From the NCBI GenBank assembly GCA_002104945.1, contig MCFH01000003.1, positions 1,426,001 to 1,490,000 on the forward strand: a DNA stretch of 64,000 nucleotides. The letters run 5' to 3'. This document shows, piece by piece, positions 14,297-28,441 of the stretch. The position numbers and the translations under genes were made by a program. Each line of letters starts with the position of its first letter. Position 1 is the stretch's first letter. Under the pieces are notes generated by a model that made no database searches, was not told the DNA's origin, and was given only the letters and a program-made list of their open reading frames with translations. Origin of the DNA: Piromyces finnis (taxonomy: Eukaryota > Neocallimastigomycota > Neocallimastigomycetes > Neocallimastigales > Neocallimastigaceae).

Positions 14297-15033
14297 TTTT
14301 TCCAATTAAATAATTTGAAGATATTTATATTTTCATTACTTTATTATTACTTGGTTAAATTATTTTTAGTATTTCAATTTATTATCTATTATTATAATAA
14401 TACATGTTCCAATGGTTTTATAAAAATCATAGTGAAGCACAGTACTGATTTTTTTAAAAAAAAAAAAATTAAAAATTATTTATAAAAGTAACTCTTAGTT
14501 AACTTATAATTTAATAATCAATATAAAATAATTATAATTATTACAGTTTTCAAGATTTTGGCGTTGATTAAAAAAAAACTACATATATTTATTTTGTTTG
14601 ATAAATTACTTTTTAAAAGTTTATTTTATATTTTCATTTCAAACATTTCAAAAAAAATTAATATATAATAAAATTTATTAAGTTTGTAATAATTCAATTT
14701 TTAATATAAAAGAAAATAAAAATAAAACTAGCCCATAAAAAATTAAAATAAAAAAAAGTATATAAAATACTACAGTTTTTAAAAAAAGTTCTAGAAAATA
14801 TAAAATAATAGGAAGACTATAATAAAATATCTTATTACTTTTATTTATTAATTTATTCATTTATTTACTTATTTATTTCAATGAAATATATAAATTATTT
14901 TATACACCTAACTAACCCCATAAGAGTTTATATATATTATTATAATAAATGTAATTAAATTACATTTATTAATAGATAAGTATTTTAACTATATAAATAA
15001 TTTTAATATTTATTTTTTTTCTTGGTAATTAAA
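14297..15033. other. Intergenic with a 13-bp inverted repeat
   Basis: Region between the CTL-like start and the REEP-like stop. An inverted repeat with arms TAATAAATGTAAT (14943-14955 and 14959-14971) lies about 60 bp past the REEP-like stop codon; it could form a hairpin near that gene's 3' end. A 60-codon hydrophobic ORF at 14678-14860 is most likely chance in this AT-rich sequence. Confidence 0.45.
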
Positions 15034-16595
15034 TTAACGTGATTTAAGGTTCTTTAAGAAATTGGTAATACTACTGCTATGTCCACGATTATTGTTTTTA
15101 ACAAAAGCTTTAGAATCAGTTAAAATAGCTTCATAATCATTTTTATCTAAACTATATTCAAAATCATTATTATCATCTTTATGATTTTTATGTAATTTAT
15201 TATATATCATATTATTATTATTATTATTATTAACGTTTGTGGTTGCACTATTACTTATGGAACTTTTACTTTTTTGATGATGGATTTTTGAACTATTTTT
15301 ATTATAATTCTTAAGTTCTTTTTCTTCATCTTTTTCTAATTGAGATAATACATCAAGTAATTGTTCTTTATATAATTTAATTTTTTGGTATCTGTCTGAA
15401 ACATGAGGATTATTATTGACATTAGTATTACTTGGACTCTTTTTATAGGTTTTCATTATAGGAGTATTGATATTACTATTATAATTACTATTACTGTTAG
15501 TTCGTTGTACTGGTGCTTTATGTTCAACTCTATCATTACATTTATTAATTACTGGAGAATTTGGCATAGCAATTGGTTTTCTTTGATATATTGGTGAATC
15601 AGTAGTTGAAGATATTGGTACCACTTTTTTTATTATTGGATTATTATTGTTAATTGCTTGAGAAACAAAATTTTGTGGTGTATCTTCAATTAATTTAGTC
15701 TTAGTTAGTGGTGGTTCGATTTCTTGAACGTAATCTTTTGGTTTTCTGTTCTTTTTTATAATTTTTCATTAAAATATAAATAAAATATATATATAGTTAG
15801 TCGAACTTTAAATTATAGAATCTTATAGATTCAATTAAGATTTAAATAATACTATATAATTAATAATTTAATAACGTTAATACCTTTATATCGTTGCTGA
15901 AAATTCTTTCTTGAATTAAAACCCATAATTTCTGACTGACTTCAATTAACTTATTCTTTAATAAATATAAAACAGTTTCATATCCAGAATCAATTTGTTT
16001 TTCATACTTGTTAAGAAAGTTTGATATAAACTTATCAAAAATAAGTTGATATCCCTATAAATTTATTTATATTATAATAAATTTCATTTATTAGTTCATT
16101 ATTTACTTTTTATTTCCATCTTATTAATGATAAATTACATTTGTTTGAGGTAAAGCTAACCATAATACAAATACTGCTTTCATTTCATTATAAAATGGAA
16201 ACCTTTTTTTTTTATTCATTATAATTATGTAAATAATAATAATAATTCGTATTAACATTAATAATAAATATTAATTAATTTAAATTAATTTAATATATTA
16301 TTTATGATTATAAGAAAAATAAATAACTATCCATACCAAAATAATATTTTATCGGTAATAATTTGACACATTGTATAAGTACCTATAACAATCCTATTTT
16401 GAAATAAATTTTCGATACATAATAATTATAATGATAATTAATTAATATTATTCATTAAAATTTCTAGTATTTATACCTACCAATATACCAAAATTTTCGA
16501 TGATTCACTTGGATTGTACATAAATATTTTATATGATTTATATACTGGATATAAATATCCAGCTGTCGTACTTTTTAAAATGATACAATCATAAT

Positions 16596-16630
<35 letters not shown>

Positions 16631-16722
16631 TTAATAATGATATTGATCGATGTTATTCTTTTTATTAATTGATATTATTGTAATACTTATTATTACCAGA
16701 CTAGGGTTGAGATAATAGCCAT
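15034..16722 (-). CDS. REEP/TB2/HVA22 (Yop1-type) ER membrane-shaping protein
   Basis: Six exons; start ATG at 16720-16722 (MAIISTLV), stop at 15034. The N-terminal 110 residues follow the TB2/DP1/HVA22 pattern: LYPVYKSYK, YWIVIGTYTMCQIITDKILFWFPFYNEMKAVFVLWLALPQ spread over exons 2-4, then a Y.LIFDKFISNFL helix and YEKQID. These hairpin membrane segments curve tubular ER; the MxIIS-LV start and single TB2 domain are closest to the animal REEP1-4 branch, which also contacts microtubules. The remaining 250 residues are low-complexity, Asn/Ser/Lys-rich, with one short coiled-coil-like stretch (KIKLYKEQLLDVLSQLEKDEEKE). The tail is not conserved in families I know. Exon junctions: 16697-16722 first exon, a 26-nt exon, supported by phase across the following exons. 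Confidence 0.87.
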
Positions 16723-19700
16723 AATAAAATAATGTTATATTGATGATGATAAATCTATAAAATCTTATTTAAAAGTAAGTGTTGTAATGTATTATAATGT
16801 TGGTTATCTTTGTTGATTAAAAAATAAAAAAAAATTTATAAAGATTTTATTGAATTTGAATTTCAAAAATTATATATAAATTTCATAGTTTTGAACAATT
16901 TAACTTTTTGAATATTACCAACCATTTAATCATTAAAGTCTTTTAATTTTTTATTTATAATAAGTTAATTAAAGAATTAAAATTATTTAATAAAATTAAA
17001 GAAATTTTTCATTAATTTTTTGGATAATAAAATAATAACTCAATAATTTAATGAATATTAATATATATTATTTTTTCTTTTTAAGATATTCATATTATTA
17101 TATGAATATAAACGAATAATGATAACTTTATAATAAAAGAAAAAGTTTAATGGTAAGTAATTATAAATTTTCTTAATATAAAAGATCTTTTAATTAATTT
17201 ATAATATATTAGAAAGATAAATATATTAATTTCATTAATAGTAATTAAATTTTGGATTTAATTATACTAAAATATTGTATAATATTTATAGTAAGATCAT
17301 ATTATATTCAAAAGTAAAATAATAATAAAAGTTTAATAAACCATTAGTTTTAATTATAATTTTTCATTAATATTGCATACCATTGGTAATTATTTATATT
17401 ATAATATTTTAATTATTATGGTAGATACAAAACTATAATTATTACAATTTTTGTTAAGATTAATACTTTAACCAATATTTATTATAGAAATCATGCATTT
17501 TTTTTTTTAGTTGAATCAAAAAAAAAAAAAACATTTCATCCAAATTTATTATATAATTTCTTTTTAATAATATCATAATATCATATTATATATAATATAT
17601 TTATACCATAATGTTTCCTATATATATTTTCTAGGATACTTTTTTTTTTTACAATAGTAGAATAACAATATTAACCTTTTAAAAAAAAATATTTTTTTTA
17701 TTAATTAAAATTTTATTATTAAATAAAATTCAAAATAAAAAAAAAGCAATTTTATTTATAATATTTCTTGAGATAAAAATATAAGTTTTGTGAATTTAAA
17801 CTATATTTTATATGATATTAAATCTAATTTCTAGGATTTATCATTATAAAAAAGCGCGTTAAAAAAAAAAATCTCATATTAAAATAAATGAATAAAAAAC
17901 TATATATTTAAATAAATAATGTATAGATTAGTTAATAAATGTAATTATATATATTAAATAAATATAAATGAATGAATATATTATATGTAAATAAATTAAT
18001 TTTCTTTTATCCAGAATCATTCGTAACTTGATGAAAAAGTAAATAATAGAAAATAATAATAATAATAAGAAGAAGAAGAAGAAGAAGAAGATGATGATGA
18101 TGATGATGATGAAGAAGAAGAATATTATTGCTATTATATAAAATAAATATAATGAATAAAAATGAAAAAAAAAAAAAAAAAAAAAAACAATTACTCTAAT
18201 CGCTATTTAAAATAAACTTTAATCATGTAGTAAGAAAGGATAAATTTTTTGAATTTGAATTGTAATTACACAAAATAATACAGAAAACATTAATAAGAAT
18301 GTTTATTATATGCATTAATTCTATATTCTATAATTAGGTAAAAATTAAACAACTAAAAGCTTAATAATAAAATTTGAAAAAAAGTCCTTTTCCTCCTATG
18401 GAATATCCTCCAAATAAAAAAAAAAATTTTTTTTCTAATTTGATTCAATTAAAATTGAAAATTTTAACATATATTATTTAATATATTATTTAATAAAAAT
18501 ATTTTAGATTCAAATTTATTATTTTAATATATTTAAATATATTTAAATCGAGCATCGAGTATTTTTTTTTTTTTATTTTTTTAAATTTCTTATTTTATTT
18601 ATTATTACCAAAAATAAGAAAGGGCAATTATTTATTATATCAATTAAAGGATATCCTTTATATTTTTTTTTTATTATAAAAAGAAATAACAGAAATATAG
18701 AGATATAATATCCTTTTTTAATTAATGAATATTTTGTCAATTAAAATATCAATATAAATATATATTATTTAAGTGGTTTTCTTAAATAACCTTTTTTTTT
18801 TCTTTTTGTTATTAATAAGAACATAACAATTTAATAATTAAATACATGAAAGGGAATACATTTTGATATACAAATAATAAGTCAAAAAAAAATAGCCAAC
18901 TTATTCGCAAACAAATAAAACAAAATAATTAAAAACAAAAAGATATAGAAAATAATTAAATTATTTTTTTTATTATAGAGTTTTATTATTTTTATAAATA
19001 ATAAGTAGTGCCTTTTTTTTTTTTTTTTTTTTTTTTTTATGAAGTTTTATTTATTATATAGAGTAATTTTTTTTATTATCTATTCTAATATTTAAATATT
19101 TCAACAAAACATAATTTAAAATAATAAATTAAAATAAATTAACCAATATAAAACGTAAAATATATACATTTAATAATAAAAATAATAGTATTATTTATTT
19201 AAATTATCCAAAAAGAAAAAAGAATAAACTTTTTTTTTATAATTTTTAAACAAATAAATAATTAATACTACCTATATATTTATTAAAAAAAGAATAAAAA
19301 CAATAAAATAGAAATAAATGTAAAACAATAAAATAAAGCAAAGTAATTCAAATAAAGTTATTATTTCAAACATATAAATAGTTTTTACTAATAATACAAT
19401 TTTTCAAAACAATTATAAAAGGTATATGAAACTAATTTCATATAATATATATATTTATTTTTCAAATTTAAAAAAAAGTTTTGAAAGAAAAACTAATATT
19501 TATTTAAAATCATTAAAAGTATAAATATCATTTCAAAAATTCAAAATATAATATTTTTCATATTAACAATTTAAATTTGGATATAACATTTTTTTATTCA
19601 ATAATTTAAATATTTATAAAAACTAGTTATATATTAATTAATAATCTTTGATAAACATACAAGTAAGCATTTAATTTATATTTTGTCTTTTTTTTTTTTC

Positions 19701-19878
19701 TTCTTTTTTTATAATATTTGCTAAATCAATATAACATTTTAAAATGATTTCTCGACACTAATTATGAAATATTATATATACATTTATTTTCATATATCAA
19801 TTTAATACAATATAATATTTATATCATGGAAAAACAAAATATCATATTCTATAATTTTTAAAATTTTTATTATACAAT
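16723..19878. other. Intergenic 3.2 kb between divergent genes
   Basis: Shared upstream region of the REEP-like (-) and Caf120-like (+) genes. It is almost pure A/T with long homopolymers (for example 18165-18187 and 19012-19040). A purine microsatellite of GAA then GAT units lies at about 18069-18122. I see no coding exon with the GC content of the neighbours and no RNA gene. Confidence 0.5.
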
Positions 19879-22666
19879 ATGACTATATTTGGTATTTTTT
19901 TATTATTATTTTAATTATCAAAAAAAAAAAAAAAAAAAAAAAAAAAAGTGTCAAGTTCAAGTTTGGCTGCCGAAGATGGGAATATACGTTCTTTAGTACC
20001 ATATTTCCATACTTATTCAGAAAAACTTTATGTTTCTGGATATTTATATAAAAAGAATGAATTCCAACCCGATGGAAAACCATTTGTATACAGTAATCCA
20101 AATAAGAAATGGACAAAATGGTGGGTAGAATTATGGGGTCCTGTATTAAAATTTTGGCAAGCACCATTAACAAATCCACCACCATCATCAACCGAAGAAA
20201 TTATTCAAAAAGAATTAGCACCATCACCAAAATTTATAGATGAATTAAAAGCAAATCAACAAGTTCCAAATTATATTAATATATCTGATTCAATTACAGA
20301 ATTATCTTCAGAATACTTAAATGAATCGGAAGAAAATCCTCCATATCCATATCGTTATACCTTTTCATTATCAACAACAAGATTAAATTTATTTGTTTTA
20401 GCTTCACCAACATTAGATTCAGCAAAAAGTTGGGTTGCTGCCATTCGTCTTTCCTGTTTTGAACAATCTAGATTGAATGAACTTTATTCCTATAAATTAT
20501 TAAAAGGTCCTAATTTCACACAATGTTGGTACGATTTTCATTATGATGCTAAAAATCCAACTACTCCAAAAAAGCCAATTTACTATGATGGTTATGTACA
20601 AGCCAGATTGAATTATGCTAAAGAATGGAAACGTTTCTATGTTGTCATTACTTCAGACAATAAAAAGAAAAAGAAAAATTTATTCCAAAAAAAATCAACA
20701 GTAATAAACTCATTAAGTGATTTAACTGCAGGTGAATCTGGTCATATTTGTTTCTATAATGAAAAAGAAGATGCTAAAAAAAAACAACCAATAATTGAAA
20801 TTGATGATGTTTCACAAGTATATGCTGTATGGCCAGAAAAACCAGAAATTGTTGAATCTGGTGCTGGAGGTGTTGTAAAGGTTGAAGGTAATATTCTTTT
20901 TGCTAAAGATCTCCCTCTTCCAGTAAGAGATTTCAGTAATCATCCAAATACAACCTATAAACAACGTCCAGAATCAGCATTTGCATTATTTATGCTTCCA
21001 AATATAACTGATTTAGCAAAATGTATTATTTCTGTGATGGGATCATTTTCATTATCTCCATATGGTTCTATTGGTAAGCAAGACCCAACATTAGGTGACG
21101 GATCAAGCGATATTGGTTTATTAACTGATAACCTTCCAGAAAGTGTTGATCCAACCGAAGTTGATATTAGAACTTGGGGTTTATTATTTTTATCTACTCC
21201 AGAAGTTCAAAGTACAATTAAAGCAAATGAAACATCACTTATTGATACAAAGAATGAATTTGCTAATATTTTAAAAGAAAAACGTACCTGCAGAATTAAT
21301 AAGGATCTTGAAAGTTTTAGAAATAAAGTTAATAAGAGTATTCATGAAAGATGTTCTAGAGAACGTGTTGCATTTGAAAATCATTGGAATGGTATTGATG
21401 ATAATGTAATAAACATTAATAACATGCAATTAAATGAAAAAGAAAATGAAGAAAGTGTTGAGGAAGAAAATGAAAGTATTGAAGAAAAAGCTATTAATGA
21501 AGAAGAAAATGAAGAAGAAGAAGAAGATGATGATGATGACGATGATGACGACGATGACGAAGATGATAATGATGATGACGACGATGATGATGATGACGAT
21601 GACGACGATGAAGAGGATGAACAACAAGTTCAACTTAATAATATGAATATGATGAATCCAATGATTATGAATAATATGCAAATGGGTCAAATGGGTCAAA
21701 TGGTAACTGCTAATGGACAACAATATGCTTTAGTAGCACAACCTGTTATGTCAGAAGATGGTACTCAAATTATTAATTGGACTTATAATTATCAATTAGT
21801 TGATCCAGCTCAATACCAGGTAAAAATTACTAAAATAAAAATAATTATAAAAACAATAATAATGTAATTCAGTATATGGAGGTTGTTTAATATTTAGAAA
21901 ACATTTTATTTATTTTATTTATTATAATATATATTTATATACTTAATTATTTTTAATATATATATTGCATTTCATATAAACTATATAATAATTAAATATT
22001 TTTATATAATATTTATTTTTATAGTTACAAATGCAACAGATGCAAATGATGCAAATGCAACAAATGCAACAAATGCAAATGGCTGCTATGCCGAAACCAG
22101 TATATCCAATGAGTAAAGTTGATGAAGATGAAAGCGATTCTGATGATTCTGATGATTCCGATGACGATTCTGATGATTCTGAAGAAGAAGAAGAAGAAGA
22201 AGAAGAAGAAGAAAATAAAGGAGAAGAAAAAGAGGAAAAAACAGAAAAAGATAGTGAACAAAAAGAATCTGAAGATAAAAATGAAGATTCTGAAAACAAA
22301 GAAAAAGAAATACCAACAATCAATAAAAATGCAGAAACTACACCATCTCCAACTGAAAAACAAAAATCACCAATTAAGGATAACTCAGGTGAAAATGATG
22401 ATAATCAAGCTAAAGATATTCAAGAAACTGCAGAAGACACCAATGAAACCAATGATAATGGAAATGCTCCAGCAAATGAAGAATTAAAAACTGAAGAAAA
22501 ACCAAAGGATATTAATAATGTTGAATCAAAGGATGTCAAAGAAGAAAAAGACAAGGAAGAAGTTAAGGAAGAAGGTGAAGAAAATGAAGGAGAAAATGCA
22601 AACGAAAATGATGAAGGTAATGATGATAAAGAAGAAGATAATGATGAAGATGATGAAGACGATGAC

Positions 22667-22705
<39 letters not shown>

Positions 22706-24471
22706 AATGATGATGATGATGACGACGATGATGATGACGATGATGATGACGATGATGATGACGATGATGATGACGACGAAGATGATGATGACGATGATGA
22801 TGAAGAAGAAGAAGAAAATGAAAATGTTGCTAATCCAATGTTATATAATCCAATGATGCAACAGCAATTAATGATGCCGGTTATGCCGCAAATTGCCAGT
22901 ATACCTGCCTATCAAAGTAAGTAAATAAATAATTAAATAAATATTAAATTTTAGTTTGATAAATAAAAAATATATGAATATTTATATAATATCAAATAAA
23001 ATCTAACTATAATTAATAATGTTTAAAATCAAAATCATAATTATTTTCTTTTTTTATTGTATTATTTTTTAAAAAAAAAATATTATAGATAGAATGTCAA
23101 TGATGGTATTAGATCCAAATCAAATGGCTGCTCAACAAGCCATGTTACAAAATCAAATGATGACAGCTAGTAGTACTACTCCAAAACCTGATTCAAAGGA
23201 TACTGCTCAAGGACCACAACCAGTTCCACAATATGTTCAAAATACTTATTTACAAATGATGAAAGGTGGATCTCTTGATGTATTTCAAGATATGGATCCA
23301 ACAAGTAGTGAATTTATGAATATGCTTCAAGCTCAACGTGCTTCTGTGTTAGGTTTACCTCAACCTCAAACTCCTGTTTTACCTTCTCAAAAAAGTGAAG
23401 ACGACGATGACGATGACGATGACGATGATGATGATGATAGTGACAACTCTCAAAATATTGAAGCTGAAGGTGAAAAGCCTTCTAATTACCCATTATTTGC
23501 ACCAAATTCATTGATGGCCCAAAGAGAAAGAGCAAACGCCCAAAAGAAGTTATTAGAAGAACAACAACAAAAGCTTAGAGAAGAATATGGTGTTGCTCAA
23601 ACTGGTCCTCTCCTTGGTACTGTTAAGAAGGATGGTGGTAAGCCAAAACTTGAAGGTGGTTTAGTTGGTGAAGTTGATCGTAGAGCTCGTGAAAAGGAAA
23701 TGTTAAAGAAAATGGGTATTTATAAGCCTCCACCACCACAAGAAAGACTTCCATCCTATGTTCAAAAGCCAACTGGTAGTCCAATGTTAGGTGGTATGAG
23801 ACCAATGAGCATGATGAGTGGTGCAGGCATGAGACCAATGTCTGTCATGGGTGGTAATTCATTACACCCAGGAGCACCAATGCCACATCCAAGTGGTTCA
23901 GTATATGGTAATGATTATGAAGTTGAAGATCAAAATACCCTTCGTAACCGTGATATGCTTGCTAGAACTTGGTTAGAAAAGGAACGTGAAAAGGAACGTC
24001 AAAGACAATTTGAACGTAATATGGAAATGATGTCAAATAATATGCTTCATCCTCCAAATTCGGGTCACTTAGGACCATATCCAATGCCTCCAAATGATCG
24101 AAGAAGTTTTATGCCACCACCACCACAATCACCATTCAATCCAATGCATATGGGTAGTGGTGTAAATGGAATGTTAACTGCTAAAAAGTATTCAATTACC
24201 AATATTCCAGATGATGATGATGATAGTACTGATGAAGATAAGCCATTAGGTATCATTGCTAGAAAAAACAATAATGATGATGATGATGATGATGATGATA
24301 AGCCATTAGTTGGTATGCTTAAAAATAAAAATAAAGCCAATGCCAAGAAAAAGAATTCTTTAAAAAAGAAACGCGGAAGCAACGATGATGATGACGATGA
24401 TGAAGAAGAAGAGAATTCCAGTAGTGGAACAGAAACAGGAACATCTTCTGAAGATAGTGATGAAGATATTG

Positions 24472-24502
<31 letters not shown>

Positions 24503-26378
24503 TTCTAGTAAAAAAAGAAGAAATAAAAGACGTGGTATTGAAACTAATGAAGAAGAAGATTCTAGTAGTAGAAGAAGAAGAAATAGAAGACGTAATAAAG
24601 ATGAAAGTGAAGATGAAAGTGAAGAAAGTAGTGAAGAAAGTAGTAGTGAAGATAGTGAGGATAATTACAGAAGAAGAAGAGGAAAGGATAAATATTCACG
24701 TTCTAAATATAAGAAAAGTAGTAAAACAAAATCAAAACCTAAATCTAAATCTAAATCCAAATCCAAATCCAAGTCTAAATCTAAATCAAAGTCAAGACAT
24801 CATGGACGTTACAGAGATGAATCTGAATCTGAAAGTGAATCAGAAAAGAGTAGTGAAGAATCATCTGAAGAAGAATCCTCTTATGATGAAGCTCCAAGAA
24901 AATCTAGAAGAGGTAAAAAGTACGAAAGAAAATCAAGTAAATCTTCCAAATCAAAGAAATATAAGAGTAAAAGTAGTAGAAATAATAGTGAAAGTGAAGA
25001 GTCATTAGATGAAATTCCACCTCCACAAGAACAATCCTCTAGTCAAGAATTAGAAGAAAATAGTTTTGAAGAAATAAGCGAAGAAATACTTGAAAGTAAA
25101 AAGAATAAGAGTAGACGTGGTTCTCAAAAAAGCCAAAAATCAAGACGTAGAAAGCATGAAGAAACAACAGATGAATCCGAATCTGAATCTGAATCCGAAT
25201 CATCTGAATCTGAATCTGAGTCTGAATCCGAATCCGAATCTGATTCTAATCACAGACGTTCAAAAAAGAAGGGTAGAAAAGGTACCAGTAAAAAGGATAA
25301 GAAGAAGGGTAAATCATCTAAATCTAAAGTCAAATCTTCTAAATCAAAAAATCGTCGTCATGATGATAGTGATGATGATAGTGATATAAGTGACAAAGAA
25401 ATGTCACCTTCTCAAAGAAGAAAGAGCAAAGATAAACAAATTAAATCTCCAAGTAAGCAAAGCAGTAAACATTCTCCATTATCCTCACCACGCAGAGGTA
25501 AAAATTCTTTAAAATCGCCAAATCTTTTAAATACACAAATGGTGAAATCACCAAAGGTAGTTAGTGCCCATTCTGGACGTTCCTCTAGAGCCTCATCTAG
25601 ACACAATTCACCAAGAATATCACCAAGAAATTCACCTAGAGCAATTTCTCCAAGAAATGAATCCTCCTTACGTTCTCCTAATAGATTACGTTCACCACAT
25701 CCATCTGCTGTACCAATTTCTGCCATTTATAATGACAGTGAGAGTGAAACCGAAACCGAAACCGAAACCGAATCTGAATCTGAATCTGAATCTGAAAAGG
25801 AAATTGTTCCACCACAAGAACAACAACCAGAACCAGAACCAGAACCAGAACAACCTTCTCATCGTCTTTCCTATCAACAACAATATCAGTCATCACCAAG
25901 AAATAGTCCATTCATGCCAATTAAAACCTCATCTTCCAATTCTAATCAATTCTTAGACACTAGTCGTGTAGCACCAAGATCACCAATGAAATCACCATTA
26001 AGATCTCCAACACGTTCACCTATTCGATCTGATTTCCAATCACAACCTACTCCTTCTCCAAAATTAGCCTCACCTGTAGCAAAACCAGCCAAACCTATCT
26101 ATCCTATTAATGTAATTTATGATCAAGTGGATGCTAAATTTGATAGTTTTGTTAAACAATACATTAAAATACGTTCACTTTCAACATTATCACGTAACAC
26201 CTTATATGATCGTTTCTTGAGATGGTGGAGTACCGTTAGAAGTGAAAATGAAGAACCAAATCCACCAATAGAAGTCTTGGAAGAAATTATGATAGATAAT
26301 GGTTTTATGTTAAAGAGATCAGTAAACCCCATTACCGGTATTACCGATAAGGTTTGGAATAATCTTCAATTACTTTAA
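19879..26378 (+). CDS. Caf120/Skg3-like tandem PH-domain protein with giant acidic and Ser/Lys tail
   Basis: Four exons (19879-19891, 19949-21819, 22025-22916, 23089-26378) sum to 2022 codons including stop. The first exon is only 13 nt (MTIF + G); its intron ends with an A28 tract and AG directly before the reading frame, which otherwise has no ATG at its 5' end. Residues about 20-170 form a PH domain with a long insert (YLYKKNEF..., WTKWWVELWGPVLKFWQAP, then AKSWVAAIRLS). A second PH-like segment begins near residue 205 (GYVQARLNYAKEWKRFYVVIT). This order matches fungal Caf120/Skg3 proteins, linked in yeast to the CCR4-NOT deadenylase complex and to the cell cortex. The next 1,500 residues are low-complexity: poly-Asp/Glu runs, Met/Gln stretches, KS and SE repeats, and SPR(N/S)SPR blocks. 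The last about 95 residues (from KPIYPINVIYDQ) look folded (YDRFLRWWSTVR) and match no family I recognise. Confidence 0.85.
21491..21621 (+). repeat. GAA/GAT/GAC codon run coding poly-acidic segment
   Basis: Inside the second exon of the Caf120-like gene. The run uses mixed GAT/GAC and GAA codons, so it is not a pure microsatellite at the DNA level. Similar runs occur at 22183-22212, 22641-22815, 23399-23440 and 24387-24500 in the same gene. Confidence 0.8.
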
Positions 26379-27304
26379 AAACTAATAAAATAAAAACAAA
26401 AAAATAAAAAATAAAAAATAAATCAATAATAGATATAAAAAAATATATATATAAATTTATAAATTTTAAACAAAAAATAGAACAACAAGAAATAATTACA
26501 TAATAATTTTTAATATCAATAACTAATAATAATAGATAAAATAATAAAATAAATTATAAAAAAAAAAAAAACAAATTCAAAAAAAAAAAATAATAATAAT
26601 AAAAAAATAAAAATAAAAATAAAAATTTTATAAAAAAAAGAGTAATATACTAAATAAAAAGAATATTAATTATTAATAATATTATAAGTGTTTGCCTCTA
26701 TTTATCTTTTTATATTTTTTTTCTTTTCTATTTAGTTTTATTTTACATATTTTAACAAAAGAATATTTTTTTTTTAAAAAAAAAAAGGATTTATTAAAAA
26801 TGAATGATCAAAGTGTACTTTTTTAAAAAAAATTCCAATATTTCATCATTTTCTTTCATATTAAAATATTAATATATAAATTATATCTATTTAGTCAATA
26901 TACCATTAATAAAAAAAAAAATAGTATTTTTATACCATTTTAATGAACCATTAAAAAAAGAAATAGTGGTGAGTATGTTCAAGCGTTAAAATATTTAAGT
27001 GATTTTGGACACTATTTTAAATGTAAAATTTAACATAAAAAAAAATAAATTTAATATATTTATATTAAATTAATAATTATAAAAAAAAATAATATTGTTA
27101 TATATTAATTTTTTTAATTTAAAATTATTATAGAAAAAAAACTTTAATTATTATTAATTTTTATTAAAAAATATTTGGGTTAGCTCTTCATTTCATTGGT
27201 TAAACAAATTAATAAATATATAATTTAATAAAAAAAAAAAAATTTTTTTATCATTTTTTTATTAAAAAACTATTTTTTGTTTAAAAAAAAAAAAATAAAA
27301 AACA
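26379..27304. other. Intergenic between two plus-strand genes
   Basis: About 0.9 kb of A-rich sequence following the Caf120-like stop; it should hold that gene's 3' end and the promoter of the hydrolase. No further gene or repeat was recognised. Confidence 0.5.
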
Positions 27305-28441
27305 ATGAAAGTATCATACTTACTTCATGTTTTTATAATATTTTTCATTTCCGTTTTTACTCATAATGTTAAAGGAAAAGATAGTATAATTGAATCTAAC
27401 TTAGTTAAAATGTAAAAAAAAAAAAAAAGAAATATATATTTTTTTTTATTATAATATTAAAATTTTAAAAATTTATTATCATTTTATATAGAACATTAAA
27501 ATATACCGAGGAAAGTGAACTTGATATTTATTACGACAATGAAAAAATAGACATAAAAAGACCTGTAATTATTCATGTACATGGTGGAGGTTGGGCCGAG
27601 GGTAAATTAATAATAAAGAGTTATTAATTATTATATAGAATATTCTTTATAAAATACAAAATAAAATTAAAAAAAAAAAAATGTAAATAAATTGGACACT
27701 AATTTATATTTAGGAAGCAAAGATAAAGAAGCTTATATGGGTGAATTTTTCCAAAAGAAGGATTTTGTTTCTGTTCTTATTAATTATAGACTATATTCAG
27801 AAATTAATGAATTAGATGATATGGTTGAAGATGTCTATAAAGCTATTCAATGGGTTGTTAATAATATAAATCAATATGGTGGTGATTCAGAACAAATAAC
27901 TTTAATTGGACATTCTGCAGGAGCAAATTTAAATACTTTAACTATGGTGAAAGCAGCACTTAATATGATGGTCAATGGAGTTCAACTTCAACCATTCCAT
28001 CTTAAACATATTATTTCATTAAATGGTCATTATGAAATTGAAAATGATAGTGAACTTTCAGTAAAAATCAATGTTCTCAAAGTCGCTGGTGTAATTCCAG
28101 GTCTTGGATTTCTTAAAGATTATGGAAAAGCAAGAGAAAAACTTTTAGTTGGAAAGGAAAATGATAGTAATGATCAATGTAAAATTTTAAAAGGAATGAA
28201 TGATAAATCAATAATATTCCTTGGTGCTGATAAATATACCTTTGTTGAATGTAATTTTGATGTTGTCGTTCCATATGGTACAGCAAAACCAATGATAGAG
28301 CAACTTGAACGTACAGTCGAACAAATAATTATTGATCATAAAGTATATCCTGGAGGTCACAACTATATTCTTGATGGAATTAAGAATAAAAATTCAAAAA
28401 TAGAAAATGAACTTTTATCTATTGTTGAATCTGTATACTAG
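27305..28441 (+). CDS. Secreted alpha/beta-hydrolase (esterase), HGGGW/GHSAG type
   Basis: Three exons (27305-27411, 27492-27601, 27714-28441) join to 314 residues. The first 24 residues (MKVSYLLHVFIIFF...) are a clear signal peptide ending near VKG. Oxyanion-hole motif HGGGW at residues 66-70, nucleophile Ser140 in GHSAGAN after a YGGD segment, a candidate acid in FDVVVPYG, and a candidate His in GGHNY near residue 297. These place it in the alpha/beta hydrolase fold-3 / BD-FAE / prenylcysteine-methylesterase-like group of carboxylesterases. Substrate cannot be told from the sequence; in a plant-fibre-degrading fungus a hemicellulose or feruloyl ester is possible, but a small-molecule ester is equally so. 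No cellulose-binding or dockerin module is attached. The annotated start includes exons 1 and 2, without which the HGGGW motif would be lost. Confidence 0.85.

Noticed and set aside
14678-14860. 60-codon hydrophobic ORF
   Set aside because: Composition equals that of surrounding non-coding DNA, no splice context and no recognisable family.
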